Of a DNA stretch of 5,782 bases, positions 1 through 5,782 are shown in pieces. The DNA lies in the NCBI GenBank assembly GCA_009786715.1, contig WQRN01000076.1, positions 1-5,782 of the forward strand. Direction: 5' to 3'. How positions within the stretch are numbered: the first letter of the stretch is position 1; every line of letters starts with the position of its first letter. The notes beneath the pieces were generated by a model. It was not told the origin of the DNA. It saw only the letters and a program-made list of their open reading frames with translations, and searched no databases. Origin of the DNA: Treponema sp. GTDB taxonomy: Bacteria; Spirochaetota; Spirochaetia; Treponematales; Breznakiellaceae. The position numbers and the translations under genes were made by a program.

Positions 1-1725
1 ACGCATTTTTCATTTGCCGACTTTAACCTGCTGGACGCGCTGGAAATTGAAATTTCTAAATATGTTCACGCGCTTACCGGAGCTGATATAAATCTATTTG
101 CTCAGTTTGATCAATCTTTGAGCACAATTACAATTACTATCAATGACATGATCGATCTTTTTGACGCCGCGTCAGAATTAAAAAACCATGCTATAGAAAA
201 TACTGACGAAGATTCGTTTGATAAATTTGTTAATTACCGTAATATTTCATTTGGGCTTCTGAGCGAACTTTTTTCGTGGGATCCAGCTGCAATGATATGG
301 GAGATAAGCGAAGCGTTATGCGAAAGATATCCTGAATCTGCGGAAGATATTGAAGATGAAGCGGCGTACATTTCAATGTTATTTGAGTATTTGCAAATCA
401 ATCTTGACAGTTATAATGAGCTTGCGGAGTTAATAGGAACAACTTTAAACGGAAAGTTTGTCATTATCGGCAGGGTTGATACAGGCACAACAGACTACGG
501 CGCGAATCCGTTTTACGGAAAATATATCAATGTAGGCACACACGGCGTTGTGTTGGATACAATTCTTTCCGAATCTTTTATTATCTCTGTGGATAATATC
601 TGGAAGATACTGTTCCTGCTGGTATTAATCCCTCTCTTTTTTATTTTTTCCGCGGAATTTACTCCTGTTTTCCGCGCTTCTGTCGGATTCGGAGCAGTAG
701 TAATTATTTTTGCCGCTGTGATACTGATATTCCGTTTAACCGGAGTGTTTTTCGGGCCTATCGGAGTAACTCTCGCGATGATTGTCGCGATTGTCGCCCG
801 CGAAATAATTTCTTACGCAAATTCAGAAAAAGAAAAGCAATTTATAAGAACCGCGTTTTCAACTTACGTTTCGCACGATGTAGTAAAAGAAATTATTTCC
901 GATCCTTCGCGTCTTCAGCTCGGCGGAACAAAACGCCACATGACGGCGATGTTTACAGACGTTAAAGGTTTTTCTACTATTTCAGAAGAACTCGGCGATC
1001 CTGCAAAGCTTGTAAGTCTTTTAAACAGGTATTTAAGCGCGATGAGTAATGTTATTCTGGGCGAAAAGGGAACAATCGACAAATATGAAGGAGATGCTAT
1101 TATCGCGTTCTTCGGTGCGCCGCTTGATTTGCCGGATCATGCGCTTAGAGCGTGCGTTTCCGCAATTAAGATGAAAAAAGCTGAAATTGAACTTAATAAA
1201 ATTATTTTAGAAGAGAATCTTTCGCCGAGTACGCTTTTAACGCGCATCGGCATAAACACCGGAGACATGGTTGCTGGCAACATGGGAACGGAAAATAAAA
1301 TGAACTATACAATCATGGGTAACGCCGTTAACCTTGCCGCCCGCCTTGAAGGCGTAAATAAACAATACGGCACATGGGTGCTCGCGTCGGAAATAACAGT
1401 GCGCGAAACAGGTGATAGTCTTCTTCACAGAAAACTTGACCGTGTTCGCGTTGTCGGCATTAACGAACCTGTGCGTCTCTGTGAACTCTTAGACATGGCT
1501 GACGCCGCTTCTGAAGAAGATCATAAAATTGTAAATGTTTTTCATGAAGCGCTGGATTATTTTGAAAGACGGGTTTGGTCGCAGGCCATTAAAGGCTTTT
1601 TGGAAGTGCTGTCGATAAGAGCGGAAGATCCTCCTTCGCTTTTGTATATCGATCGATGCAAACAATTCCTGAAAAACCCGCCGAAAGACACATGGGACGG
1701 CGTCTACAACTTGACATCGAAATAA
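1..1725 (+). CDS. CHASE2-domain class III adenylate cyclase (5' partial)
   Basis: Membrane-bound cyclase expected to make cAMP from ATP in response to an extracytoplasmic signal. The frame is open from base 1, so the 574 visible residues lack the N-terminus; the TTG at 118 is not the start. Visible residues 1-199 are the C-terminal part of a CHASE2 sensor, with the typical GKFVIIG and THGVVLDTIL segments. Three hydrophobic helices follow (about 200-220, 225-246, 250-272), as usual after CHASE2. The catalytic domain spans about 310-494. It keeps both metal aspartates (D320 in FTDVKGF, D365 in KYEGD), the adenine-selecting Lys361 and Thr437 (YTIMG, a class IIIb-like pairing), and the transition-state Asn444 and Arg448 in VNLAAR, so it should be active as a dimer. 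The last 70 or so residues form a helical, TPR-like tail ending in PPKDTWDGV, which I recall from spirochaete cyclases. Guanylate cyclase activity is less likely given Lys361. Family confidence is high; the signal sensed is unknown. Confidence 0.93.
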   Translation, partial: THFSFADFNLLDALEIEISKYVHALTGADINLFAQFDQSLSTITITINDMIDLFDAASELKNHAIENTDEDSFDKFVNYRNISFGLLSELFSWDPAAMIWEISEALCERYPESAEDIEDEAAYISMLFEYLQINLDSYNELAELIGTTLNGKFVIIGRVDTGTTDYGANPFYGKYINVGTHGVVLDTILSESFIISVDNIWKILFLLVLIPLFFIFSAEFTPVFRASVGFGAVVIIFAAVILIFRLTGVFFGPIGVTLAMIVAIVAREIISYANSEKEKQFIRTAFSTYVSHDVVKEIISDPSRLQLGGTKRHMTAMFTDVKGFSTISEELGDPAKLVSLLNRYLSAMSNVILGEKGTIDKYEGDAIIAFFGAPLDLPDHALRACVSAIKMKKAEIELNKIILEENLSPSTLLTRIGINTGDMVAGNMGTENKMNYTIMGNAVNLAARLEGVNKQYGTWVLASEITVRETGDSLLHRKLDRVRVVGINEPVRLCELLDMADAASEEDHKIVNVFHEALDYFERRVWSQAIKGFLEVLSIRAEDPPSLLYIDRCKQFLKNPPKDTWDGVYNLTSK

Positions 1726-1786
1726 GGTTTTACCTCTTTATTAATTTTCTATTTTTATGTTACGATTAGCAAACAAGGAGCAATTT
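1726..1786 (+). promoter_or_regulatory. AT-rich spacer upstream of asd, possible promoter region
   Basis: This 61-bp gap separates the cyclase from the lysine genes and is the only place in the window for an operon promoter outside coding sequence. It is strongly T-rich. A small inverted repeat AGGT-TTT-ACCT (1725-1735) followed by T-rich sequence could act as a weak terminator for the cyclase, but a 4-bp stem is marginal. The -10-like hexamers TATGTT (1756-1761) and TACGAT (1761-1766) each match the consensus at only 4 of 6 positions and lack a good -35. The location supports a promoter; the sequence does not define one. Confidence 0.25.
1775..1780 (+). promoter_or_regulatory. Ribosome binding site of asd
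   Basis: AAGGAG lies 6 nt before the ATG at 1787. It decides the start: the in-frame ATG at 1757 has only T-rich sequence before it and would add ten residues ahead of the conserved Rossmann beginning. Confidence 0.85.
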
Positions 1787-2893
1787 ATGGCACAAAAAAT
1801 CCCGGTTGGAATTCTGGGCGCTACAGGTATGGTTGGGCAGCAATACATCTCCCTTCTCAATAATCACCCATGGTTTGAGGTTCGCTTTGTTGCAGCCTCT
1901 CCGCGGAGCGCGGGTAAAAAATACGCGGAAGCAACCGCGGGAAGATGGCAGTTAGCGAAAACTTACGCTCCCGATGTTGGAAATATTATTGTGGAAGACG
2001 CTAACGATGTCAGCCGCGCTGTAGCGGCGTTTAAAAAAGGTGAATGTTCATTTGTTTTTTCCGCGCTTGAAATGGGTAAGGACGAGACTCGCGCTCTTGA
2101 AGAGCAATACGCCGCGGCAGGAATCCCTGTTATTTCAAACGCCTCTGCTCACCGCTGGACACCCGATGTGCCGGTTTTAATCGCCGAGATCAATCCAGAA
2201 CACACGGATATTATCCCCATTCAGAAAAAAGCGCGCGGATGGGATCGCGGCTTTATCGCCGTCAAACCCAACTGTTCGATACAGAGTTATATGAAGCCTC
2301 TTCACGCTTTAGCGCAAGCCGGTTTTTCGGCGAAAAGGCTCATCGTTACAACGATGCAGGCAGTCAGCGGCGCAGGTTATCCCGGCGTTCCGAGTTTAGA
2401 TATGCTTGATAATGTCGTCCCATACATCGGCGGCGAAGAAGAAAAATCTGAAAAAGAGCCGCTTAAAATTTTCGGCTCTATCGACAACGGCGTTTTTAAA
2501 AACGCGGAATTTCCTAAAATTTCGGCGCATTGTAACAGAGTGCCCGTAACGGATGGGCATGTCGCCTGTATCAGTCTTGAGTTTGCGGACAAGAAGCCGT
2601 CTTCAATGGAAGAAATAAAAAAAATCTGGGCGGCTTACAAAGGTTTGCCGCAGGAAGCAGACTTACCATTTGCGCCGAAGCAGCCGATCATTTACCGTGA
2701 GGAGGATAACCGTCCTCAGCCGCGCAAGGATCGCGATGCCGACAAGGCGATGGCTGTTGTTGTCGGGCGGCTTCGTCCCTGCAATGTGTTCGATGTCCGT
2801 TTCACGGCGTTGTCGCATAACACGGTTCGCGGCGCGGCAGGCGGCGGCATTTTAAACGCCGAATTGCTAAAGCATAAGGGTTTTCTTGGTTAA
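1787..2893 (+). CDS. asd: Aspartate-semialdehyde dehydrogenase, archaeal/fungal type
   Basis: Cytoplasmic enzyme that reduces L-aspartyl-4-phosphate with NADPH to L-aspartate 4-semialdehyde, the branch compound for lysine/diaminopimelate, threonine and methionine. From the ATG at 1787 the product has 368 residues, a usual family length. The NADP-binding Rossmann loop GATGMVG is at 11-17. The catalytic Cys163 sits in KPNCSIQ, substrate-binding Arg251 in CNRVPV, and the general-base His258 in DGHVA. The stretch from about 191 to 220 (SGAGYPGVPSLDMLDNV, then PYIGGEEEK) is typical of the archaeal/fungal branch rather than the E. coli enzyme. All key residues are present, so it should be active. 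It is the first gene of a run with lysA 13 bp downstream, which points to a main role in lysine supply, although homoserine-derived amino acids could share its product. Identification is very secure. Confidence 0.96.
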   Translation: MAQKIPVGILGATGMVGQQYISLLNNHPWFEVRFVAASPRSAGKKYAEATAGRWQLAKTYAPDVGNIIVEDANDVSRAVAAFKKGECSFVFSALEMGKDETRALEEQYAAAGIPVISNASAHRWTPDVPVLIAEINPEHTDIIPIQKKARGWDRGFIAVKPNCSIQSYMKPLHALAQAGFSAKRLIVTTMQAVSGAGYPGVPSLDMLDNVVPYIGGEEEKSEKEPLKIFGSIDNGVFKNAEFPKISAHCNRVPVTDGHVACISLEFADKKPSSMEEIKKIWAAYKGLPQEADLPFAPKQPIIYREEDNRPQPRKDRDADKAMAVVVGRLRPCNVFDVRFTALSHNTVRGAAGGGILNAELLKHKGFLG

Positions 2894-2894
2894 T

Positions 2895-2900
2895 AAAGGG
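2895..2900 (+). promoter_or_regulatory. Ribosome binding site of lysA
   Basis: AAAGGG lies 6 nt before the ATG at 2907. It is a moderate Shine-Dalgarno match, but it is well placed and favours this ATG over the in-frame TTG at 2886. That TTG would overlap the end of asd and has no purine-rich site at the right distance. Confidence 0.65.
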
Positions 2901-2906
2901 ATTATT

Positions 2907-4187
2907 ATGAGCGAAAAATATTTTCCGTTGGACAAGGCGGCGCTAGAAAAGATCGCGCAGCAGTACCCTACGCCGTTTTACGTCTATGATGAAAAGGCAA
3001 TTATCGAAAATGTCCGCAAAATAAAATCGGCGTTTTCGGTTTTTTCCTCTTACAAGAATCATTTTGCGGTAAAAGCGCTGCCTAATCCTTACATCCTTAA
3101 ACTTCTCGCCGCTGAAGGTTTTGGAGCCGACTGCTCCAGTCTTCCTGAACTGGTGCTGTCTGAAGTGTCCGGCATGAAAGGCGAAGACATCATGCTCACT
3201 TCCAACGAAACACCCACAAAGGAATATATCACCGCGAAAAAAATGGGCGCTGTAATAAATCTTGATGATTTTACCCATATTGAATTTCTGGAACGCACTG
3301 CGGGCTTGCCGGATCTAATTTCCATGCGCTACAACCCCGGTCCTCTCAAGGAAGGGAACGCCATCATCGGCAAGCCGGAAGAAGCAAAATACGGCTTTAC
3401 GCGCGAACAGTTGATACAAGGGTACGCGCTTTTAAAACAAAAAGGCGTAAAGCGTTTTGCGTTGCATACAATGGTTGCGAGTAACGAGCTTTCCATTCCA
3501 TACCATGTCGAAACAGCGCGTATGCTCTTTGAACTTGCGGTTGAAATTTTTAAAAAGACAGGCGTTCGCGTAGAGTTTATAAATCTCGGCGGCGGTGTTG
3601 GGATTCCTTATAAACCCGATCAAATTGCTATCGATTATAAAGTTCTTGTTGACGGCATAAAGAAAGCCTACGATGAGATTTTAATTCCTGCAGGCTTGGA
3701 TCCAATGGGAATCCGCACCGAATGGGGCAGGGTAATAACCGGTCCCTACGGCTGGCTTGTTTCACGCGCGGTTCATAAGAAAGAAATTTACCGCAGTTAC
3801 ATCGCGCTTGATTCATGTATGGCGGATTTAATGCGCCCCGCGCTTTACACCGCGTATCATCACATATCGATCCCTGGTAAGGAAAACGCGCCGTTAAGCG
3901 AAACTTACGATGTTGTCGGCAGTCTGTGCGAAAACAACGACAAGTTTGCAATTCAAAGACAATTGCCGAAAATTGTTACAGCAGCGGAAGGCGCAGCAGG
4001 AGATTTCGTTGTTATCCACGACGCAGGCGCGCACGGAAGAGCGATGGGCTTTAACTACAACGGAAAACTCCGCTGCGGCGAATTGTTTCTTCGCGCAGAC
4101 GGTTCAATCGTGCAAATACGCCGAGCGGAAACAGCAGATGATTATTTCGCTACGCTGGATATGAATGGTGTAAAGAGTTTTAAGTAA
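2907..4187 (+). CDS. lysA: Diaminopimelate decarboxylase (variant subfamily)
   Basis: PLP-dependent, alanine-racemase-fold (type III) decarboxylase that converts meso-diaminopimelate to L-lysine and CO2, the last step of lysine synthesis. From the ATG at 2907 it has 426 residues, normal for LysA. The PLP Schiff-base lysine is Lys56 in FAVKALPNP. The phosphate-binding glycine loop NLGGGVGIPY is at 226-235. The C-terminal active site contributed to the dimer partner includes Cys341-Glu342 in CENND and Tyr384 in NYNGKLR. Several motifs depart from the textbook enzyme: HTMVASNEL (187-195) replaces the usual HxHIGSQ, and DAGAHGRAMGFNYN (372-385) replaces the usual GAYG form. These look like features of a LysA clade rather than damage, because the rest of the active site is intact. 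Neighbours asd and dapL belong to the same pathway, which supports a diaminopimelate substrate. Another amino-acid decarboxylase of the fold is possible but less likely. Confidence 0.92.
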   Translation: MSEKYFPLDKAALEKIAQQYPTPFYVYDEKAIIENVRKIKSAFSVFSSYKNHFAVKALPNPYILKLLAAEGFGADCSSLPELVLSEVSGMKGEDIMLTSNETPTKEYITAKKMGAVINLDDFTHIEFLERTAGLPDLISMRYNPGPLKEGNAIIGKPEEAKYGFTREQLIQGYALLKQKGVKRFALHTMVASNELSIPYHVETARMLFELAVEIFKKTGVRVEFINLGGGVGIPYKPDQIAIDYKVLVDGIKKAYDEILIPAGLDPMGIRTEWGRVITGPYGWLVSRAVHKKEIYRSYIALDSCMADLMRPALYTAYHHISIPGKENAPLSETYDVVGSLCENNDKFAIQRQLPKIVTAAEGAAGDFVVIHDAGAHGRAMGFNYNGKLRCGELFLRADGSIVQIRRAETADDYFATLDMNGVKSFK

Positions 4188-4198
4188 TATAATTCTTT

Positions 4199-4203
4199 GG
4201 AGG
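4199..4203 (+). promoter_or_regulatory. Ribosome binding site of dapL
   Basis: GGAGG at 4199-4203 is the strongest Shine-Dalgarno sequence in the window. It is 5 nt before the ATG at 4209 and only 2 nt before the adjacent ATG at 4206, so 4209 is the better start. The in-frame TTG at 4197 overlaps the site itself and is unlikely. Confidence 0.8.
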
Positions 4204-4208
4204 ATATG

Positions 4209-5408
4209 ATGATTACCCGTAACCCATATATCGCTAATCTCAAAGCCGGATACCTTTTCCCTGAAATTGGAAAGCGCAGGCGTGAATATGCCGCGGCTCA
4301 TCCTGAGGCGAAGATTATTAGCTTAGGCGTTGGCAATACAACAGAACCTGTTCTTCCTCATATCAATGCCGGGCTTGTCGAAGGCGCCAGAAAACTTGGC
4401 ACAAAAGAAGGTTACTCAGGTTATCAAGATGAAGGGATGGCGCAGCTCAGAGAAAAGATTTCCTCCGTTTTTTACAAAGGTAAATTTTCAATAGATGAAG
4501 TTTTTATCTCTGACGGCGCAAAGTGCGACATTGGCAGATTGCAAATACTTTTCGGCGCGGATGTAAAAATTGCCGTGCAGGATCCTTCATACCCCGTTTA
4601 TGTTGACGGTTCTGTCTTGGCAGGCGCCGCTGGAGGATGGGAAGGAACAGGTTACAAAGGCATTACATATCTTCCCTGCACGGCGGAAAATGATTTCTTC
4701 CCCAATCTGGATTTGATTCCTCACAGCAGCCTTATATATTTCTGTTCACCTAACAATCCAACGGGAGCGGTAGCGGATCGCGCCCAGTTAACAAAACTTG
4801 TAGAAGCGGCAATTAGTAAACAGTGCATCATTATTTTTGACGCGGCGTACAGCGAATTTATCCGCGACCCGTCTCTGCCAAAGACGATTTACGAAATTGA
4901 GAAAACAGACCAATGCGCCATCGAAGTAAACTCTTTTTCAAAACCGGCAGGCTTTACAGGCGTCCGCCTCGGCTGGTCAATTGTTCCGAAGGCGATTAAA
5001 TATGCCGGAGGTGAAAGTGTCAACGCGGACTGGAACCGCATTGCAGGCACTATTTTCAACGGCGCGTCAAACATTGCGCAGGAAGGCGGGCTTGCCGCGT
5101 TAGATGAGAAGGGAATAAAAGAAATCCGCGAGCTAACAGATTTTTATTTAGGTAACGCGAAATTGATTCGGGGTACGCTAATAAAACTTGGAATAAAATG
5201 TATAGGCGGCGACAACTCCCCTTACATTTGGGCGCACTTCCCCGGCAGAGACAGCTGGGAAGTATTCGCCGAAATCATGGAAAAATGCCAGGTGGTAACA
5301 ACTCCCGGCGCAGGCTTCGGTCCTGCCGGCCAGGGTTTTATCCGCTTTTCGGCCTTCGGCCACCGCGCCGATGTAGAAGAAGCCTGTAAACGCCTCGAAA
5401 AACTATAG
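4209..5408 (+). CDS. dapL: LL-diaminopimelate aminotransferase
   Basis: PLP-dependent fold-type I aminotransferase that turns L-2,3,4,5-tetrahydrodipicolinate plus glutamate into LL-diaminopimelate and 2-oxoglutarate. This one step replaces the acyl-intermediate branch (DapD/DapC/DapE). From the ATG at 4209 it has 399 residues, close to known DapL proteins. Family hallmarks occur in order: LKAGYLFPEI (11-20), GVGNTTEPVLP (40-50), a GYSGYQDEGMAQLR stretch (68-81), ISDGAKCDIGRLQ (100-112), VQDPSYPVYVD (123-133), PNNPTG (181-186), FDAAYSEFIRD (210-220), the PLP lysine Lys245 in NSFSKPAGFTGVRLGW, and the carboxylate-binding Arg379 in FIRFSAFG. The DGAKCD and AGFTGVRLGW stretches separate DapL from ordinary aspartate aminotransferases. 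It is the last gene of the asd-lysA-dapL run, 21 bp after lysA. DapL is known from plants, Chlamydia, Leptospira and other scattered bacteria, which fits a spirochaete. Identification is very secure. Confidence 0.95.
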   Translation: MITRNPYIANLKAGYLFPEIGKRRREYAAAHPEAKIISLGVGNTTEPVLPHINAGLVEGARKLGTKEGYSGYQDEGMAQLREKISSVFYKGKFSIDEVFISDGAKCDIGRLQILFGADVKIAVQDPSYPVYVDGSVLAGAAGGWEGTGYKGITYLPCTAENDFFPNLDLIPHSSLIYFCSPNNPTGAVADRAQLTKLVEAAISKQCIIIFDAAYSEFIRDPSLPKTIYEIEKTDQCAIEVNSFSKPAGFTGVRLGWSIVPKAIKYAGGESVNADWNRIAGTIFNGASNIAQEGGLAALDEKGIKEIRELTDFYLGNAKLIRGTLIKLGIKCIGGDNSPYIWAHFPGRDSWEVFAEIMEKCQVVTTPGAGFGPAGQGFIRFSAFGHRADVEEACKRLEKL

Positions 5409-5414
5409 TTCTCC

Positions 5415-5518
5415 AAAAGTCACAAATTCCCGGTTAAAAACCTTACATTTTCCCGGTTGAAAAAGTCACAAATTCCCGGTTAAAAACCTTACATTTTCCA
5501 GGTTGATATACTATACTT
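5415..5518 (+). repeat. Tandem 23-bp direct repeats (46-bp unit duplicated)
   Basis: The core TTCCCGGTT recurs at exact 23-bp intervals, beginning at 5427, 5450, 5473 and 5496 (the last copy reads TTCCAGGTT). Units 1 and 3 continue with AAAAA then CCTTACATT and are identical. Unit 2 continues with GAAAAA then GTCACAAA. Unit 4 starts GA like unit 2, then diverges into a TATACT-containing tail. An orphan B tail, AAAAGTCACAAA, precedes unit 1 at 5415-5426. Seen at larger scale, 5415-5460 and 5461-5506 are 46-bp direct repeats differing only at 5454 (C) versus 5500 (A). The array starts 6 bp after the dapL stop and ends 5 bp before the ATPase start codon. No reading frame uses it. The regular spacing, position and partial overlap with a candidate promoter suggest a row of protein-binding sites; that function is inference. 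Confidence 0.9.
5488..5517 (+). promoter_or_regulatory. Candidate sigma-70 promoter of the ATPase gene
   Basis: TATACT at 5512-5517 matches the -10 consensus at 5 of 6 positions; an overlapping second TATACT is at 5507-5512. CTTACA at 5488-5493 matches TTGACA at 4 of 6 with an 18-bp spacer. The -35 falls in the tail of repeat unit 3, and the spacer contains the core of unit 4, so a protein bound to the repeats would affect polymerase. Initiation about 7 bp after the -10 would fall at or near the ATG at 5524. Confidence 0.5.
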
Positions 5519-5523
5519 TAAGC

Positions 5524-5782
5524 ATGGGAAACAATCAGGGTAACTGCCAAAGTGACTACTTAAAACGCTTCACCGATAAGGCTCTCCAAAACCGATTGAA
5601 AGAATCCGGCGCTATTTTAATAACAGGTCCAAAAAGCTGCGGAAAGACAGAAACAGCCAAACAAGCTGCCAAAAGTTTTGTGCGTATGGATACAGACGAT
5701 GATATTAAGGCAATAATGGAGTTTGCGCCTAAATCAATGCTTGACGGCGCTGTTCCGCGTCTTATCGATGAATGGCAGGAAT
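5524..5782 (+). CDS. AAA+ ATPase, AAA_14/DUF4143-like (3' partial)
   Basis: The frame is open from the ATG at 5524 to the window edge, giving 86 N-terminal residues with no stop. The Walker A P-loop GPKSCGKT is at 35-42, just after a YLKRFTDKAL beginning and an ILITG strand. A Walker B-like strand RLIDEWQ lies at 79-85. The short distance between the two motifs and the DEWQ form are typical of the AAA_14 ATPases that usually carry a C-terminal DUF4143 domain (COG1373); that domain would lie beyond the window. These proteins are cytoplasmic, often multi-copy and sporadically distributed, and their biological role is poorly defined. No Shine-Dalgarno sequence precedes the ATG, and an upstream in-frame TTG (5503) has none either. 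The 23-bp repeat array and candidate promoter sit directly in front, suggesting separate regulation from the lysine genes. ATPase identity is secure; the subfamily is probable. Confidence 0.85.
   Translation, partial: MGNNQGNCQSDYLKRFTDKALQNRLKESGAILITGPKSCGKTETAKQAAKSFVRMDTDDDIKAIMEFAPKSMLDGAVPRLIDEWQE

Larger units (their letters stand above)
1787..5408 (+). other. Predicted lysine operon asd-lysA-dapL
   Basis: Three same-strand genes of one pathway with gaps of 13 and 21 bp and no terminator-like structure between them, so co-transcription is likely. Each gene has its own ribosome binding site. dapA, dapB, dapF and aspartokinase are not in the window. No lysine riboswitch is possible in the 61-bp leader, which is far too short for the L-box, so control must lie elsewhere or be simple. 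Confidence 0.75.

Noticed and set aside
118..120. TTG as the start of the cyclase gene
   Set aside because: The same frame is open back to base 1 and the upstream residues continue the CHASE2 domain, so the gene is simply cut by the window edge.
1711..1716. Perfect TTGACA as the -35 of an asd promoter
   Set aside because: It encodes the last residues of the cyclase, and no -10-like hexamer lies 16-18 bp downstream; the nearest candidate, TATTAA at 1739, is 22 bp away.
2943..3278. Minus-strand open frame of 111 codons inside lysA
   Set aside because: It lies wholly within a clearly conserved gene, its product has no recognisable domain, and it is cysteine- and basic-rich in the way antisense shadows often are.
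3628..3951. Minus-strand open frame of 107 codons inside lysA
   Set aside because: It is antisense to conserved LysA sequence and its translation resembles no known family.
4206..4208. First of two adjacent ATG codons as the dapL start
   Set aside because: It is only 2 nt from the GGAGG site; the ATG at 4209 has workable spacing. The difference is a single residue.
5432..5442. GGTT-AAA-AACC inverted repeat (also at 5478-5488) as a terminator
   Set aside because: The stem is only 4 bp and no T-run follows; it is part of the A-type repeat unit.
5415..5518. Repeat array as a CRISPR array
   Set aside because: The units are contiguous 23-bp repeats without unique spacers; units 1 and 3 are identical over their whole length, and no cas gene is visible.

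Overview
The window looks like part of a spirochaete chromosome, most probably a Treponema-like gut or host-associated species. This is inferred from gene content, without a database search: a CHASE2-type class III cyclase with a characteristic C-terminal tail, a lysine pathway that uses LL-diaminopimelate aminotransferase (DapL), an archaeal/fungal-type aspartate-semialdehyde dehydrogenase, and an AAA+ ATPase of the AAA_14/DUF4143 kind preceded by short tandem repeats. Base composition is moderate and looks even across the window. All genes read on the + strand and coding density is very high.

Layout. Positions 1-1725 hold the 3' part of a membrane-bound adenylate cyclase gene; its frame is open from base 1, so its N-terminus lies outside the window. 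A 61-bp AT-rich gap follows. Positions 1787-5408 hold three tightly packed biosynthetic genes: asd (1787-2893), lysA (2907-4187) and dapL (4209-5408). The gaps between them are 13 and 21 bp, and each has its own ribosome binding site, so they look like one operon. In all three, the start chosen here is internal to the longest open frame, because the Shine-Dalgarno position requires it. Next come four 23-bp direct repeat units arranged A-B-A-B', which is also a 46-bp unit duplicated with one mismatch. The array starts 6 bp after the dapL stop. At 5524 an AAA+ ATPase gene begins and runs off the right edge.

How the genes work together. Asd makes aspartate semialdehyde, DapL converts tetrahydrodipicolinate directly to LL-diaminopimelate, and LysA decarboxylates meso-diaminopimelate to lysine. 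They supply the entry, middle and exit of the short aminotransferase variant of the diaminopimelate pathway. The remaining steps (DapA, DapB, DapF and aspartokinase) are not in the window. The cyclase and the ATPase have no evident functional tie to lysine synthesis.

The least ordinary parts are the 23-bp repeat array with a candidate promoter embedded in its 3' end, which would give a leaderless ATPase mRNA, and a LysA that departs from the usual PLP-site motifs. No RNA genes, insertion sequences, CRISPR arrays or strong intrinsic terminators were found.
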